Source: Acidobacteriaceae bacterium
GTDB lineage: Bacteria; Acidobacteriota; Terriglobia; Terriglobales; Acidobacteriaceae
Assembly: GCA_903970395.1 (NCBI GenBank)
Contig: CAJCIM010000131.1
Location: 1-54,742 of the forward strand
Length of the DNA stretch: 54,742 nt
Reading direction: 5' to 3'
Shown here: piece by piece, positions 1 to 6,779 of the stretch
Position numbering within the stretch: the first letter of the stretch is position 1
Layout: the number at the start of each line of letters is the position of its first letter
Notes under the pieces: generated by a model
Told to the model about the DNA's origin: nothing
What the model saw: only the letters and a program-made list of their open reading frames with translations
The model's database searches: none
Position numbers and translations under genes: made by a program

Positions 1-399
1 ATGCCTGAAAAAATTCAGAAGACCGACGCCGAGTGGCGCGCCGAGCTCACCCCTGAGCAGTACCACATCCTCCGCGAGAAGGGCACCGAGCGCCCCTTCA
101 CCGGTGCCCTCGTCAACAACCACGACGACGGCTTCTACCACTGCGCCGCCTGCAACGCCCCGCTCTTCAAATCCGGCACCAAGTTCGAATCCGGCTCCGG
201 CTGGCCCAGCTTCTTCGAACCCATCTCGCCGGACGCCGTCGAGCTCCACGAAGACAACACCTTCGGCATGAAGCGCGTGGAAGTGACCTGCGCCAAATGC
301 GGAGGCCACCTGGGCCACGTCTTCCCCGACGGCCCCAGAGACAAAACCGGTCAACGCTACTGCATCAACTCCGCCTCACTGGCCTTCGAAAAACAGTAA
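1..399 (+). CDS. msrB: Peptide-methionine (R)-S-oxide reductase MsrB
   Basis: Reduces the R-epimer of methionine sulfoxide in proteins back to methionine, normally in the cytoplasm with thioredoxin as reductant. The 132-residue protein is full length for the family. Two CxxC pairs (Cys48/Cys51 and Cys97/Cys100) form the structural zinc site. The GxGWPSFF block lies near residue 65, and the resolving end RYCINSASL carries the catalytic Cys121. The ATG is the first base of the window, so its ribosome binding site and any upstream partner cannot be seen. It is followed after 8 bases by a small gene on the same strand, so the two are probably co-transcribed and end at the hairpin at 700-738. The family assignment is very secure. 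Confidence 0.97.
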   Translation: MPEKIQKTDAEWRAELTPEQYHILREKGTERPFTGALVNNHDDGFYHCAACNAPLFKSGTKFESGSGWPSFFEPISPDAVELHEDNTFGMKRVEVTCAKCGGHLGHVFPDGPRDKTGQRYCINSASLAFEKQ

Positions 400-407
400 G
401 GAGCGTC

Positions 408-671
408 ATGTCCGTCCCGTTGCCGCCTGAGTTCGCCGATCTCACCCGCTTTACGCCACTCGCAACAGGAGATGACGTCGAACGCAGCGCGGCGACGGAT
501 GCCATGTCAGAACAAGACAAGCGCGCCTTCATCGATTTCATATGGCCGCGCATGGACGCAATCAACGCGTACCTAGATGGGCATCAAGACGAAGCCGCCT
601 GCAATCTAGGCGACATTGCTCAAGCCGCGGCCGAACTCGCAATGGATCTGAAGTACTGGCCTCAGTCCTAA
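408..671 (+). CDS. Small hypothetical protein downstream of msrB
   Basis: An 87-residue soluble protein that I do not recognise. The ATG at 408 was chosen because an AAGGAG ribosome binding site sits just before it and it starts right after the msrB stop; the frame stays open further upstream but only as a shadow of msrB. The sequence is acidic and alanine-rich. It has a likely helical middle (SEQDKRAFIDFIWPRMDAIN) and no signal peptide, membrane segment or metal-binding motif. Its position suggests co-transcription with msrB, but nothing visible ties it to oxidative repair. The good start signal and the terminator just after it support it as a real gene. Confidence 0.7.
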   Translation: MSVPLPPEFADLTRFTPLATGDDVERSAATDAMSEQDKRAFIDFIWPRMDAINAYLDGHQDEAACNLGDIAQAAAELAMDLKYWPQS

Positions 672-699
672 ACGTCTTCCCACAACACACACACACGAA

Positions 700-738
700 A
701 AGCCTCGGCGACATCCACCGCCGAGGCTTCGTTCTTTT
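700..738. terminator. Bidirectional rho-independent terminator between msrB unit and rpmB
   Basis: A perfect 11-bp inverted repeat (AAGCCTCGGCG at 700-710, CGCCGAGGCTT at 719-729) encloses an 8-base loop. A T-rich stretch follows on the plus strand, and an A-run precedes it that reads as TTTT on the minus strand. It lies between two convergent genes and can stop transcription from both sides. Confidence 0.85.
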
Positions 739-773
739 TACTCTCTACTCTCTACACTCTTCGAGTCTGGGCG

Positions 774-962
774 TTAGCCCTTAACAACCTTGCCAGCCTT
801 GATGCAGCTGGTGCAGGCCTTCACCCGCTTGGTGCCGCCGGGCGTGGCAGCCTTCACCGACTGCAAATTCGGGTTCCAGCGACGCCGCGTCACATTGTGC
901 GCGTGCGAGATGTTGTTACCAAACTGCGGACCCTTGCCGCAAAGCTCACATACCTGTGCCAT
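774..962 (-). CDS. rpmB: 50S ribosomal protein L28, zinc-ribbon form
   Basis: A structural protein of the large ribosomal subunit. The 62-residue length and the pattern CELCGKGP near the N-terminus, [16 protein letters not shown] in the middle and [11 protein letters not shown] at the end are typical of L28. It is the cysteine-containing (C+) form: Cys5/Cys8 and Cys50/Cys53 should bind one zinc ion. Bacteria often carry a zinc-free paralogue for zinc starvation, but none is seen here. It stands alone between the hairpin at 700-738 and 234 bases of upstream sequence where I see no other gene. Confidence 0.97.
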   Translation of the reverse strand: MAQVCELCGKGPQFGNNISHAHNVTRRRWNPNLQSVKAATPGGTKRVKACTSCIKAGKVVKG

Positions 963-1196
963 AACTCACTCCAGTGAAACGAATCTTGTGCCGCAAAACC
1001 TATCTGGCTCTCACCTGACTCTGAACACACAGAATCTCGCTCAGGTCCATTTCATGCTCAGGACAGTTGCGGGGGAGTTGGCCGTCGCGTGGGCTCTCTC
1101 GAGCCTCAATCGCAGACACTGCGCCAGCCCTATAAGAATACCACCAACCCGCCCCAAGGCCAAGCCACTAGATGCGATGGAAGTCAGTAGGCTAAA

Positions 1197-1791
1197 TCAC
1201 GGCAAAGCTATCGTTCGCTTGAAGTCAGCGTGAGCCACCAACTCTGGCGCAATTTTTGCCCCAACCGGTTCAACCAGGACGGTTTGAAGTCCTGCTCGCC
1301 GCCTATACTTTAGCGCTGGCACACAATCCGTATCGCCGCTCACCAACACAATTCGATCGACTGCATGGTTATCAGAGTAAGCAGCGATATCCAGACCAAT
1401 TCGCATATCTACCCCCCTTCTGTTCGAATATGGGCTCGAAATCGGCGTCTGTGAGATGCGCTGGCGTAACTGGGGTTTTCTTTGGCTTGAAACCTCTAAA
1501 TTTCAGTACACCCCGTCTGACAGCGAAAAGATCTTTATGGGAAAGTATCTGCAACCAGGCGTCACTGGACTTTAATACCAGATCTGTACCGGAAACGGGC
1601 TGCTTTACCGTGCCTTGGTATAAGGCACAATCGTAATAGAGAGTTCTAAAGATATTTTCATCGACTGCTTTGCAGGCGTGCGCGAATCGCTCAATGTAAT
1701 CAGGGTCATACAGCTTCTTAGCCTTCTTCGCTATGACGCGCAGAAAACCACCGTCAATTAAGAATCGCAACTTTGAAATCTGGCATTCCAA
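1197..1791 (-). pseudogene. NYN-domain protein gene interrupted by a +1 frameshift in a six-C run
   Basis: NYN domains are PIN-like, metal-dependent RNase folds. The N-terminal part contains LRFLIDGGFLRV, YYDCALYQGTV and ADFEPIFEQKG; the C-terminal part contains VDMRIGLDIAAYSDN and RIVLVSGDTDCVPALKYRRR. Together they give one ordinary NYN protein, but they lie in different frames. The switch falls at the six-cytosine run 1412-1417; deleting one base restores QKGVDMRIG. The start is uncertain. A TTG at 1791 has an AAGGGGG site upstream, formed within a 7-bp hairpin at 1798-1815. An ATG at 1896 is also in frame. The gene looks AT-richer than its neighbours, which suggests acquisition by transfer. 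A sequencing error or translational slippage could equally explain the shift. Confidence 0.8.
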
Positions 1792-1994
1792 ATAGTAAGC
1801 CCCCTTACGGGGGCTGTATATGTGCTCGCCTACGAGCGTAACGGATATTCGCTTATAGTATTGGCCTGATCTCGCTGAAGTCAAGATTCTTTCCATGCTT
1901 CTATGACCGCAGGAACCCCAATTAACCTCCCCGCCACCCCCACTTGCTAGACTTCCCCAAGCCGTACCCAACGGCCATCTTGCAGGAGCCCTCC

Positions 1995-2639
1995 ATGCCC
2001 ATCCCCAACTACAGCGTCCTCAAGGGCGACCCCATCTCCGGCAAAGTCGCCGACGGCAGCAGCTACCACTACCAGATCACCGTCCAGACCGCTCCCGACA
2101 CAACAACCACCATCGACGTCAACGTCCAGTCCGTCGACAAATCCGAGGTCCTTTACTTCATCAATCAGGCCTTCACTCCGCCTGACCCCGCTGGCCTCCT
2201 CGCGCTTCCCGTCGGCCTCACCGCGCTCACCAGCGTCCCCGGCGGCCTCGCTCTAGACTTCGTGCGCACCCAAATCGACGGCCAGCCTATGATCACGCGC
2301 GACCAGATGCAGCTACTCCCCGACACCGTCGCCAAAGGGTCACCCAAAAACGACCTGAACAACGCCGTCATCGACCTCCTCAACGCCGCCATCGCTGATG
2401 CGAACGGCACCATCTACGCCTTCGGTAGCGCCTTCGCCGACCCCGGCGGCATCACCGGCATTCACGACATCCACATGAACCAGGGCAATCCCGCGAACAA
2501 TCACAGCTCCGACAACGGCGTCTGGCAGGACGGCGCAGTCTTCATCAACCTGCCCAGCACTAACACCTGGGCCGCCATCTTCATCGCCTTCCAAACCGAG
2601 TCCTGGAGCACCTACGACACCACCGGCGACGCTGTCTAA
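1995..2639 (+). CDS. DUF2278 (YukJ-like) family protein
   Basis: A 214-residue protein of unknown biochemical role. The family pattern is clear: MPIPNYSVLKGDPISGK at the start, then a DVNVQSVDKSEVLYFI segment, GLALDFVR, NDLNNAVIDLLNAAI, IYAFGSAF, and the hallmark GIHDIHMNQGN followed by DNGVWQDGAVFINLPS near the C-terminus. The HDIHMNQG block has the look of a ligand- or metal-binding motif, but that is inference. The ATG at 1995 was preferred over one 51 bases upstream because AGGAG precedes it and the family start MPI-NY-VLKG begins exactly there. No signal peptide is seen. It is probably transcribed alone. Confidence 0.88.
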   Translation: MPIPNYSVLKGDPISGKVADGSSYHYQITVQTAPDTTTTIDVNVQSVDKSEVLYFINQAFTPPDPAGLLALPVGLTALTSVPGGLALDFVRTQIDGQPMITRDQMQLLPDTVAKGSPKNDLNNAVIDLLNAAIADANGTIYAFGSAFADPGGITGIHDIHMNQGNPANNHSSDNGVWQDGAVFINLPSTNTWAAIFIAFQTESWSTYDTTGDAV

Positions 2640-2697
2640 GCGTCACCCAGCAGCATCGTCGCAAACTCGTCTGCTATCGTTCTGTACAAGGCTGGCC

Positions 2698-3198
2698 GTG
2701 CTCTCACGCGCGGCCAATCTGCCTCGGAGATCCGAACTCTTGTCCTCCCTGCGGGAAAACGAAGCACTCACAAAAGCCTCCTCGGACGCGTCCGCAAAAG
2801 CCGCACCGCGCCCCAGTTGGGCGATCAGCATCACCAGCCTCCTCTTCATCCTGCTCCAGAGCGCCTGCACCTTCGTCATGGCCGTCAGCGGCGTCCGCGT
2901 TCTCATTGGCCTCAGCGCCCTTGCTGCCGCAGCCGGCCTGGGCCGCCCCGCCTCAGGCTTCCACGCCAACATCTATCGCATCCCCATGATGGTCCTCGCC
3001 CTGGGCGGCGCGCTGCTCAACCTCTATATGATCTGGCGCATCCGCTCGCTCCGTGCCCGCCCCTCGTCGCAGTGGCGCATGGCCCCTGTCGGCCCTGGAA
3101 AGATCCGCTCCGAAAACTTCCAGATCGCCCTCTCCATCATCACCCTCATCCTCGTCGCAGCCGAGCAGATCACCCACCTCATCGTCCACAACGCCTGA
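2698..3198 (+). CDS. Hypothetical integral membrane protein
   Basis: A protein of up to 166 residues that I do not recognise. Hydrophobic segments are visible near residues 42-62 (ISITSLLFILLQ...), 66-84, 95-113 (MMVLALGGALLNLYMIW) and 143-160 (IALSIITLILVAAEQ), so three or four membrane helices are likely. A short basic stretch (RIRSLRARPSSQWR) lies between the last two. The start is uncertain: the GTG at 2698 opens the longest form, while a TTG at 2740 has a GGAGA sequence at a better distance. The coding strand has ordinary codon use, and the membrane pattern argues against a chance frame. No neighbour hints at function. Confidence 0.6.
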   Translation: MLSRAANLPRRSELLSSLRENEALTKASSDASAKAAPRPSWAISITSLLFILLQSACTFVMAVSGVRVLIGLSALAAAAGLGRPASGFHANIYRIPMMVLALGGALLNLYMIWRIRSLRARPSSQWRMAPVGPGKIRSENFQIALSIITLILVAAEQITHLIVHNA

Positions 3199-3640
3199 GG
3201 GAAGTACTTTACCGAACCCGGCGAAGAACTCTGTCATCTCGACCGGATGCCGGCGGCCAAAGCGGAGAGATTCCCGCATCTGTTGCCGTCGCTGTTGCTG
3301 CTGTCGTTGCTTTTCTGGCTTCTCAGGCTTGTCATTCCCGAAGGGAATCTGGTTGTGTCGTTGCCATTGCTGTTATCTTCCCTGCGTCGTTCCACCTTCC
3401 ACGAGCAACCCCACTATCGAGCGCCAAGGGCGCGGCCATATCCCAGCCCAGGGCAAGCCCTGGGTGCCGACACATCCCACAACCCAAAGGGCTGAAAGCC
3501 CGCTATAAAATCCATCCGCGCTACCTAACCTTGTCAACCCCACTACCTCTTCCAATCCACGCAACCCCAACAATACAAACCGCTTCCACCACCAAAACAA
3601 AAACACATTCCCCTTCCCCACTCGCTATACTTGAAATAGG
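3199..3640. other. Non-coding, repeat-like stretch of about 440 bases
   Basis: No frame here looks like a real protein; the open frames are rich in Arg, Pro and Ser and lack motifs. The stretch holds a degenerate GTTGCTGTTGCTG-type pyrimidine-biased run (about 3282-3315), a short palindrome ATTCCC-GAA-GGGAAT at 3334-3348, and the structured repeat described separately at 3432-3511. It looks like an accumulation of dispersed intergenic repeats rather than a gene. Confidence 0.6.
3432..3511 (+). repeat. Dispersed intergenic repeat, copy 1 (related to 53076-53141)
   Basis: The element starts with GGCCATATCCCAGC, carries a perfect 8-bp inverted repeat (CCCAGGGC-AA-GCCCTGGG, 3447-3464), and ends with AAGGGCTGAAAGCCCGCTATAAAA-like sequence. 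A shorter relative with the same block order (GGCCGTATCCCAGC, then GGGCTGACGGCCCG and TCTAAAAAT) lies on the same strand at 53076-53141, nearly 50 kb away. Both are intergenic. I associate such repeats with Terriglobia genomes, but their copy number cannot be tested here. Confidence 0.65.
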
Positions 3641-3644
3641 GGGT

Positions 3645-3679
3645 TAAGAAAACGAAGCGGTCGCCTCGCAGCGACCGCT
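3645..3679 (-). terminator. Rho-independent terminator of the anti-sigma/ECF/DoxX operon
   Basis: A 9-bp inverted repeat (AGCGGTCGC at 3656-3664 and GCGACCGCT at 3671-3679) with a 6-base loop. On the minus strand it is followed by TCGTTTTCTT. It lies about 107 bases past the anti-sigma stop codon, in the right orientation to end that leftward operon. Confidence 0.75.
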
Positions 3680-3785
3680 ATCTCGTTTCGTATCAATATC
3701 ACCGGATCTAAGATGAACCGAATCAATATCTTGGCCGACTCTGCAACCTGTAACCCATTGATTTCGCAGATCATGCCCCAAAAGA

Positions 3786-4049
3786 TCAAGGGGGGGAGGC
3801 CCCCCGGCCACCATCCGTGCCCAGCTCCGCCGCCAGCCGCGCGTGCAGCCGCTCGCTGAACCCAGCAGGCAGCTCAAACACCCGCTCGTCCGCCGTCAGC
3901 ACAATAATGTTCCGCGTCGAGTCCAGAATCGCCGAGCAGATCTCGCAGGTCTCCAGGTGCTTCTGGATCACCTCCTGCTCCTCCGCCGTCAACGTGCCGT
4001 CAAGATAACCCGAGATGAGGTTCCACACGTGCTTGCACTCGATCACCAT
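3786..4049 (-). CDS. Zinc-finger (zf-HC2) anti-sigma factor
   Basis: An 87-residue protein that should hold the neighbouring ECF sigma factor inactive. The N-terminal half is a zinc-binding anti-sigma domain: ECKHVWNLISGYLDGTLTAEE followed by HLETCEIC, the H-x3-C-x2-C signature. The C-terminal half (RVFELPAGFSERLHARLAAEL) lacks a membrane helix, so it looks like a soluble sensor rather than a transmembrane one. The ATG at 4049 overlaps the sigma gene stop by 7 bases, and AAGAGGAGG inside the end of the sigma gene is its ribosome binding site, so the two are translationally coupled. The ligand is unknown; the bufferin genes next door make copper or another thiophilic metal a reasonable guess. 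Confidence 0.88.
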   Translation of the reverse strand: MVIECKHVWNLISGYLDGTLTAEEQEVIQKHLETCEICSAILDSTRNIIVLTADERVFELPAGFSERLHARLAAELGTDGGRGASPP

Positions 4050-4669
4050 GGAAACCACCTCCTCTTCGCCGTAGCCGTAACCGTTCGTAGCTGTGGCGCC
4101 AACTGCTTCTGCAGCATCATCCGGGCACGATGCAGCCTTACCTTTACCGCCGGAACGCTCAACGATAGCGCCTCGGCCGTCTCATTCACGCTTAACTCCT
4201 CCACATCGCGCAGCACAAACACGCTGCGATAGATCTCCGGCAGCGCCTCAACCGCGCTGGCGATCATCTGCTTCACCTCGCTGCGCTCCAGCGCCTCGGA
4301 CGGAACCTCGCGCCAGTCCCGCAGCAGCGCCGGAGAAACCGCGCCCTCCTCGTCGGGAGGAACATCCAGAGACTGCATCGGGGCGGCACTCTTCCGCCGC
4401 AGCCGGTTGCGCGCCTCATTCAATGTGATGCTGATCAACCACGTCCCGAACTTCGACTCCGCACGAAAGCTGCTGAGCGCGCGAAACGCCTTCAGAAAAG
4501 CCTCCTGCGCAACATCTTCCGCATCGGCCTCGTTCTTCATGTACGACAAGGCCATCAGGTACACGCTGCGCTCATGCGGACGCACCAGCTCGTGATAGAG
4601 CTGCGTCTCGCCCGCCAGAATCGAGGCAATCATCTTGGCCTCATCTCCGCTGTCGCGCTGCGTATCCAT
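4043..4669 (-). CDS. ECF-type RNA polymerase sigma factor
   Basis: A 208-residue group 4 sigma factor that redirects RNA polymerase to specific promoters. Region 2 is at about residues 30-97 (SYMKNEADAEDVAQEAFLKA, then SKFGTWLISITLNEARNRLRR). Region 4 is at about residues 140-190 (LPEIYRSVFVLRDVEELS, then ALSLSVPAVKVRLHRARMML), with a clear helix-turn-helix. It starts 5 bases after the DoxX stop and overlaps the anti-sigma gene, so it is the middle gene of a three-gene operon. Sigma factors beside bufferin genes control those genes in Caulobacter; the paired promoter-like motifs at 5213-5241 and 5339-5367 suggest the same here, plus autoregulation. Confidence 0.95.
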   Translation of the reverse strand: MDTQRDSGDEAKMIASILAGETQLYHELVRPHERSVYLMALSYMKNEADAEDVAQEAFLKAFRALSSFRAESKFGTWLISITLNEARNRLRRKSAAPMQSLDVPPDEEGAVSPALLRDWREVPSEALERSEVKQMIASAVEALPEIYRSVFVLRDVEELSVNETAEALSLSVPAVKVRLHRARMMLQKQLAPQLRTVTATAKRRWFPW

Positions 4670-4674
4670 CGCGA

Positions 4675-5142
4675 TTACACAGACTCCTTGAGCTTCCTGG
4701 CGATCAGCGTATCCACCGCGAAGTAACCAGCACCGAAGATCAGGATCATCAGCGATGCGAACAGAAACGTATACGGCGAAGCCGCCAGAAAGGTATCAGG
4801 GTCCTTGAAGAACGCCAGCAGCGCGTCACGATCGGCCACGATATAAGCAACCAGCATGTCGCCAGCGAGCAGAAACGCGATCGGTCGAGAGAACAGACCC
4901 AGTATCAGCAGAATCCCACCGACAAGCTCCAGCCCGGCGACAAACGGAGCATTGATCCCCGGAAACGGGATGTTCAGGTTCTGGAAGACATGGATAAATC
5001 CAGCCAGGTTGTGCAGCTTGCCCCATCCTGTCTGGGCAAACTGGAATCCCCAATACAGCCGCACCCCCAGCAGCATCGGCGATTGCAACATATTCAGTAG
5101 TTTTACTGCGCGTTCGTACATCGGCAACACGGTCTTCAGCAT
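4675..5142 (-). CDS. DoxX family membrane protein of the bufferin locus
   Basis: A 155-residue inner-membrane protein with four likely membrane helices (around residues 20-38, 62-82, 85-105 and 125-145). It shows the DoxX features RLYWGFQFAQTGWGKL, then FPGINAPFVAGLELVGGILLILGLFSRP. DoxX proteins are often found with MNIO/bufferin genes and with thiol or redox systems; their chemistry is poorly defined. The ATG at 5142 was chosen because GGAG stands before it and the family-like MLKTVLPMYERAV starts there; the frame is open upstream without such a signal. It is the first gene of the leftward operon, 5 bases ahead of the sigma factor gene. Confidence 0.9.
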   Translation of the reverse strand: MLKTVLPMYERAVKLLNMLQSPMLLGVRLYWGFQFAQTGWGKLHNLAGFIHVFQNLNIPFPGINAPFVAGLELVGGILLILGLFSRPIAFLLAGDMLVAYIVADRDALLAFFKDPDTFLAASPYTFLFASLMILIFGAGYFAVDTLIARKLKESV

Positions 5143-5212
5143 GATCTTAGCTCCATATTCCCTAAAAGTGGACAGTCTATCTGCTCTCTCGGTCTCCCGT
5201 CGGCACATTGGG

Positions 5213-5241
5213 TTAGAGACGCCTTCCGGAGATTGGTTACA
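5213..5241 (-). promoter_or_regulatory. Putative ECF promoter for DoxX-sigma-anti-sigma operon
   Basis: On the minus strand TGTAACC (5241-5235) is followed after 17 bases by TCTAA (5217-5213). The AAC core of the -35 element and the TCWAA -10 element resemble RpoE-type ECF promoters. The same pair, with the same spacing, precedes bufA on the other strand. The DoxX start lies about 65-70 bases downstream. Recognition by the sigma factor encoded at 4043-4669 is inferred. Confidence 0.45.
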
Positions 5242-5338
5242 ATCCGTTTCCCCCTGCACCGCGTATCACGGTAGATACATTTATGTGCGGAGGGCTACAA
5301 TTCCCGTTAGGCTTTATTGCCTCACTGTAACGGAAGCC

Positions 5339-5367
5339 TGTAACCATTCCCACACAGATGTTTCAAA
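5339..5367 (+). promoter_or_regulatory. Putative ECF promoter for bufABC
   Basis: TGTAACC (5339-5345), 17 bases, then TCAAA (5363-5367). It matches the minus-strand pair at 5241-5213 in both elements and spacing, as expected if one ECF sigma factor reads both arms of the locus. The bufA start codon is about 150 bases downstream. Confidence 0.45.
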
Positions 5368-5517
5368 CAATGCGGCTGCCGAGAATCGGGAGCCTGACCT
5401 ACGCTCCTCAATCGGGCCATAACACCTCGATTCACCGCCTCTCTACTTCGTTGGAGCAGGTCTCGACGCCAACGCCCAGGCCTTTGCCTGGCCCAACCCA
5501 AGGAAAAGGACACTTCT

Positions 5518-5811
5518 ATGAAGACCAACTCCATTAAGTCGTTTGCTCTGGCCGCTGCTTGTACGGGCCTGCTCGGTGGTACCTCCGCTCGTCTCAACGC
5601 GCAGCCCACAACCGCTGCCAGCAACAACACGCCGGTCGCCGGCGTGATGCTCGTCAAGCAGGACGCACCCGCGCTCCCCAAGCACTCCTGCAAGGGCAAG
5701 AATGACTGCAAGGGTCAGGGCGGTGGCGATGCCAAGCACGCCGGCAAGAACAGCTGCAAGGGCAAGGGTGCCTGCGCAACCGACGGCTCCAAGCCCTCGA
5801 AGACTGTCTAA
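5518..5811 (+). CDS. bufA: Bufferin-type RiPP metallophore precursor (BufA-like)
   Basis: A 97-residue exported, cysteine-rich precursor peptide. Residues 1-28 form a signal peptide (basic start, hydrophobic core, probable cleavage after LNA). The mature part has only four cysteines, in two matching units: HSCKGKNDC (Cys58, Cys64) and NSCKGKGAC (Cys80, Cys86), both C-KGK-x2-C, separated by a Gly/Lys/His linker. In characterised bufferins an MNIO enzyme turns such cysteines into metal-binding heterocycles and the product holds copper in the periplasm. The KGK/CKG repeats recall the BufA2 group. AAGGA lies ahead of the ATG. It is followed 86 bases later by bufB. The metal bound here is an inference. 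Confidence 0.88.
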   Translation: MKTNSIKSFALAAACTGLLGGTSARLNAQPTTAASNNTPVAGVMLVKQDAPALPKHSCKGKNDCKGQGGGDAKHAGKNSCKGKGACATDGSKPSKTV

Positions 5812-5897
5812 CGAACTCAGCTTCTCTGCTGGAGGCCTGAGCGTCCCTCAAGCCTCCAGCAATCTCCTGCTTCACTCCCCTGCCTACGGAGATACCC

Positions 5898-6779
5898 ATG
5901 CCAGCCAATCGCTTTAACAACTTCACCGACTACGGCGTCGGTATTGGGCTCCGCGTCCCGCACTACGAGCACATCTTCTCCAAAAAGCCAGTGGTTGACT
6001 GGTTTGAGATCATCTCCGAAAACTACATGATCGACGACGGTCGCCCTCTGCGCCTCCTCGACCAGATCCTCGACCAGTATCGCGTCGTCCAGCACGGTGT
6101 CTCCATGTACTTCGGCTCCGCTCAGGAGCTCAACCCGGATCATCTGCGGCGCATCAAGGAGCTCACCCGCCGCACCAAAACGCCATGGCTCTCCGACCAT
6201 CTCTGCTGGGGCTCCGTCGACGGACGCTACACACACGACCTTCTGCCTCTGCCCTACACCTTCGAAGCCGTCCGCACCACCGCCGAGCGCATCCGCCAGG
6301 TGCAGGACACACTGGAGATTCCCGTAGCCGTCGAGAACGTATCCAGCTACGCCGAGTACCACGAGTCCGAGATGACCGAGTGGGAGTTCCTTAACGAGGT
6401 CATCCACGCCGCCGACTGCGGCATCCTACTCGACGTCAACAACATCTATGTCTCCTCGCAGAACCACAGCTTCGACCCCGCAGTCTACGTCGACGCCGTC
6501 CCCGCTGAGCGAGTCGCGCAGATTCACATCGCAGGTCACTCCAAGTTTGAGAAGTACATCCTCGACACCCACGATCATCCGGTCCTGGACCCCGTCTGGG
6601 CTCTCTACGCACGCGCCATCGACCGCATCGGTCCAACCGCAACGCTGCTTGAGTGGGACGACAACATCCCCAGCTTCGATGAGGTCCACAACGAAGCTCT
6701 GAAGGCCAACAAGTATCTCAAGGCCGCAGCCGATAAGATCGCAGCAGCAGCCAATCAGCCCGAAGAGGTCCTCGCATGA
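5898..6779 (+). CDS. bufB: MNIO family RiPP-modifying oxygenase BufB (DUF692)
   Basis: A 293-residue multinuclear non-heme iron-dependent oxidase of TIM-barrel type that should modify cysteines of the bufA peptide. Family blocks occur in order: DWFEIISENYM (residues 34-44), QHGVSMYFGS (65-74), LSDHLCWG (98-105), VAVENVSSY (143-151), LLDVNNIYV (177-185), QIHIAGH (208-214), DTHDHPV (223-229) and LLEWDDNIP (250-258). His66, Glu146, Asp179, His210, Asp223/His225 and Glu252 are the likely iron ligands, by family analogy. The ATG follows CGGAGATACCC. The last four bases overlap the bufC start (ATGA), so the enzyme and its partner are coupled. No signal peptide is present, so it acts in the cytoplasm before export of the precursor. 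Confidence 0.95.
   Translation: MPANRFNNFTDYGVGIGLRVPHYEHIFSKKPVVDWFEIISENYMIDDGRPLRLLDQILDQYRVVQHGVSMYFGSAQELNPDHLRRIKELTRRTKTPWLSDHLCWGSVDGRYTHDLLPLPYTFEAVRTTAERIRQVQDTLEIPVAVENVSSYAEYHESEMTEWEFLNEVIHAADCGILLDVNNIYVSSQNHSFDPAVYVDAVPAERVAQIHIAGHSKFEKYILDTHDHPVLDPVWALYARAIDRIGPTATLLEWDDNIPSFDEVHNEALKANKYLKAAADKIAAAANQPEEVLA

Larger units (their letters stand above)
5143..5517. promoter_or_regulatory. Divergent control region between DoxX-sigma operon and bufABC
   Basis: These 375 bases separate the two arms of the bufferin locus and hold no convincing gene. They contain three TGTAAC words: one on the minus strand (5241-5235) and two on the plus strand (5326-5332 ending in G, and 5339-5345 ending in C). 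The two ending in CC have matching -10-like partners and are listed separately. The predicted bufA leader would be about 145 bases long, leaving room for extra control, but I see no clear riboswitch or hairpin in it. Confidence 0.55.

Noticed and set aside
3270-3360. GTTGCTGTTGCTG-like periodic sequence considered as a CRISPR array or tandem repeat
   Set aside because: The units are only a few bases long and irregular, with no direct repeats of 20-40 bases or spacers. No CRISPR array is visible anywhere in the window.
2817-3647. A 276-codon plus-strand open frame through the membrane protein gene and the repeat region
   Set aside because: It is dominated by Arg, Pro and His, overlaps the better-supported membrane protein in another frame, and runs into repeats.
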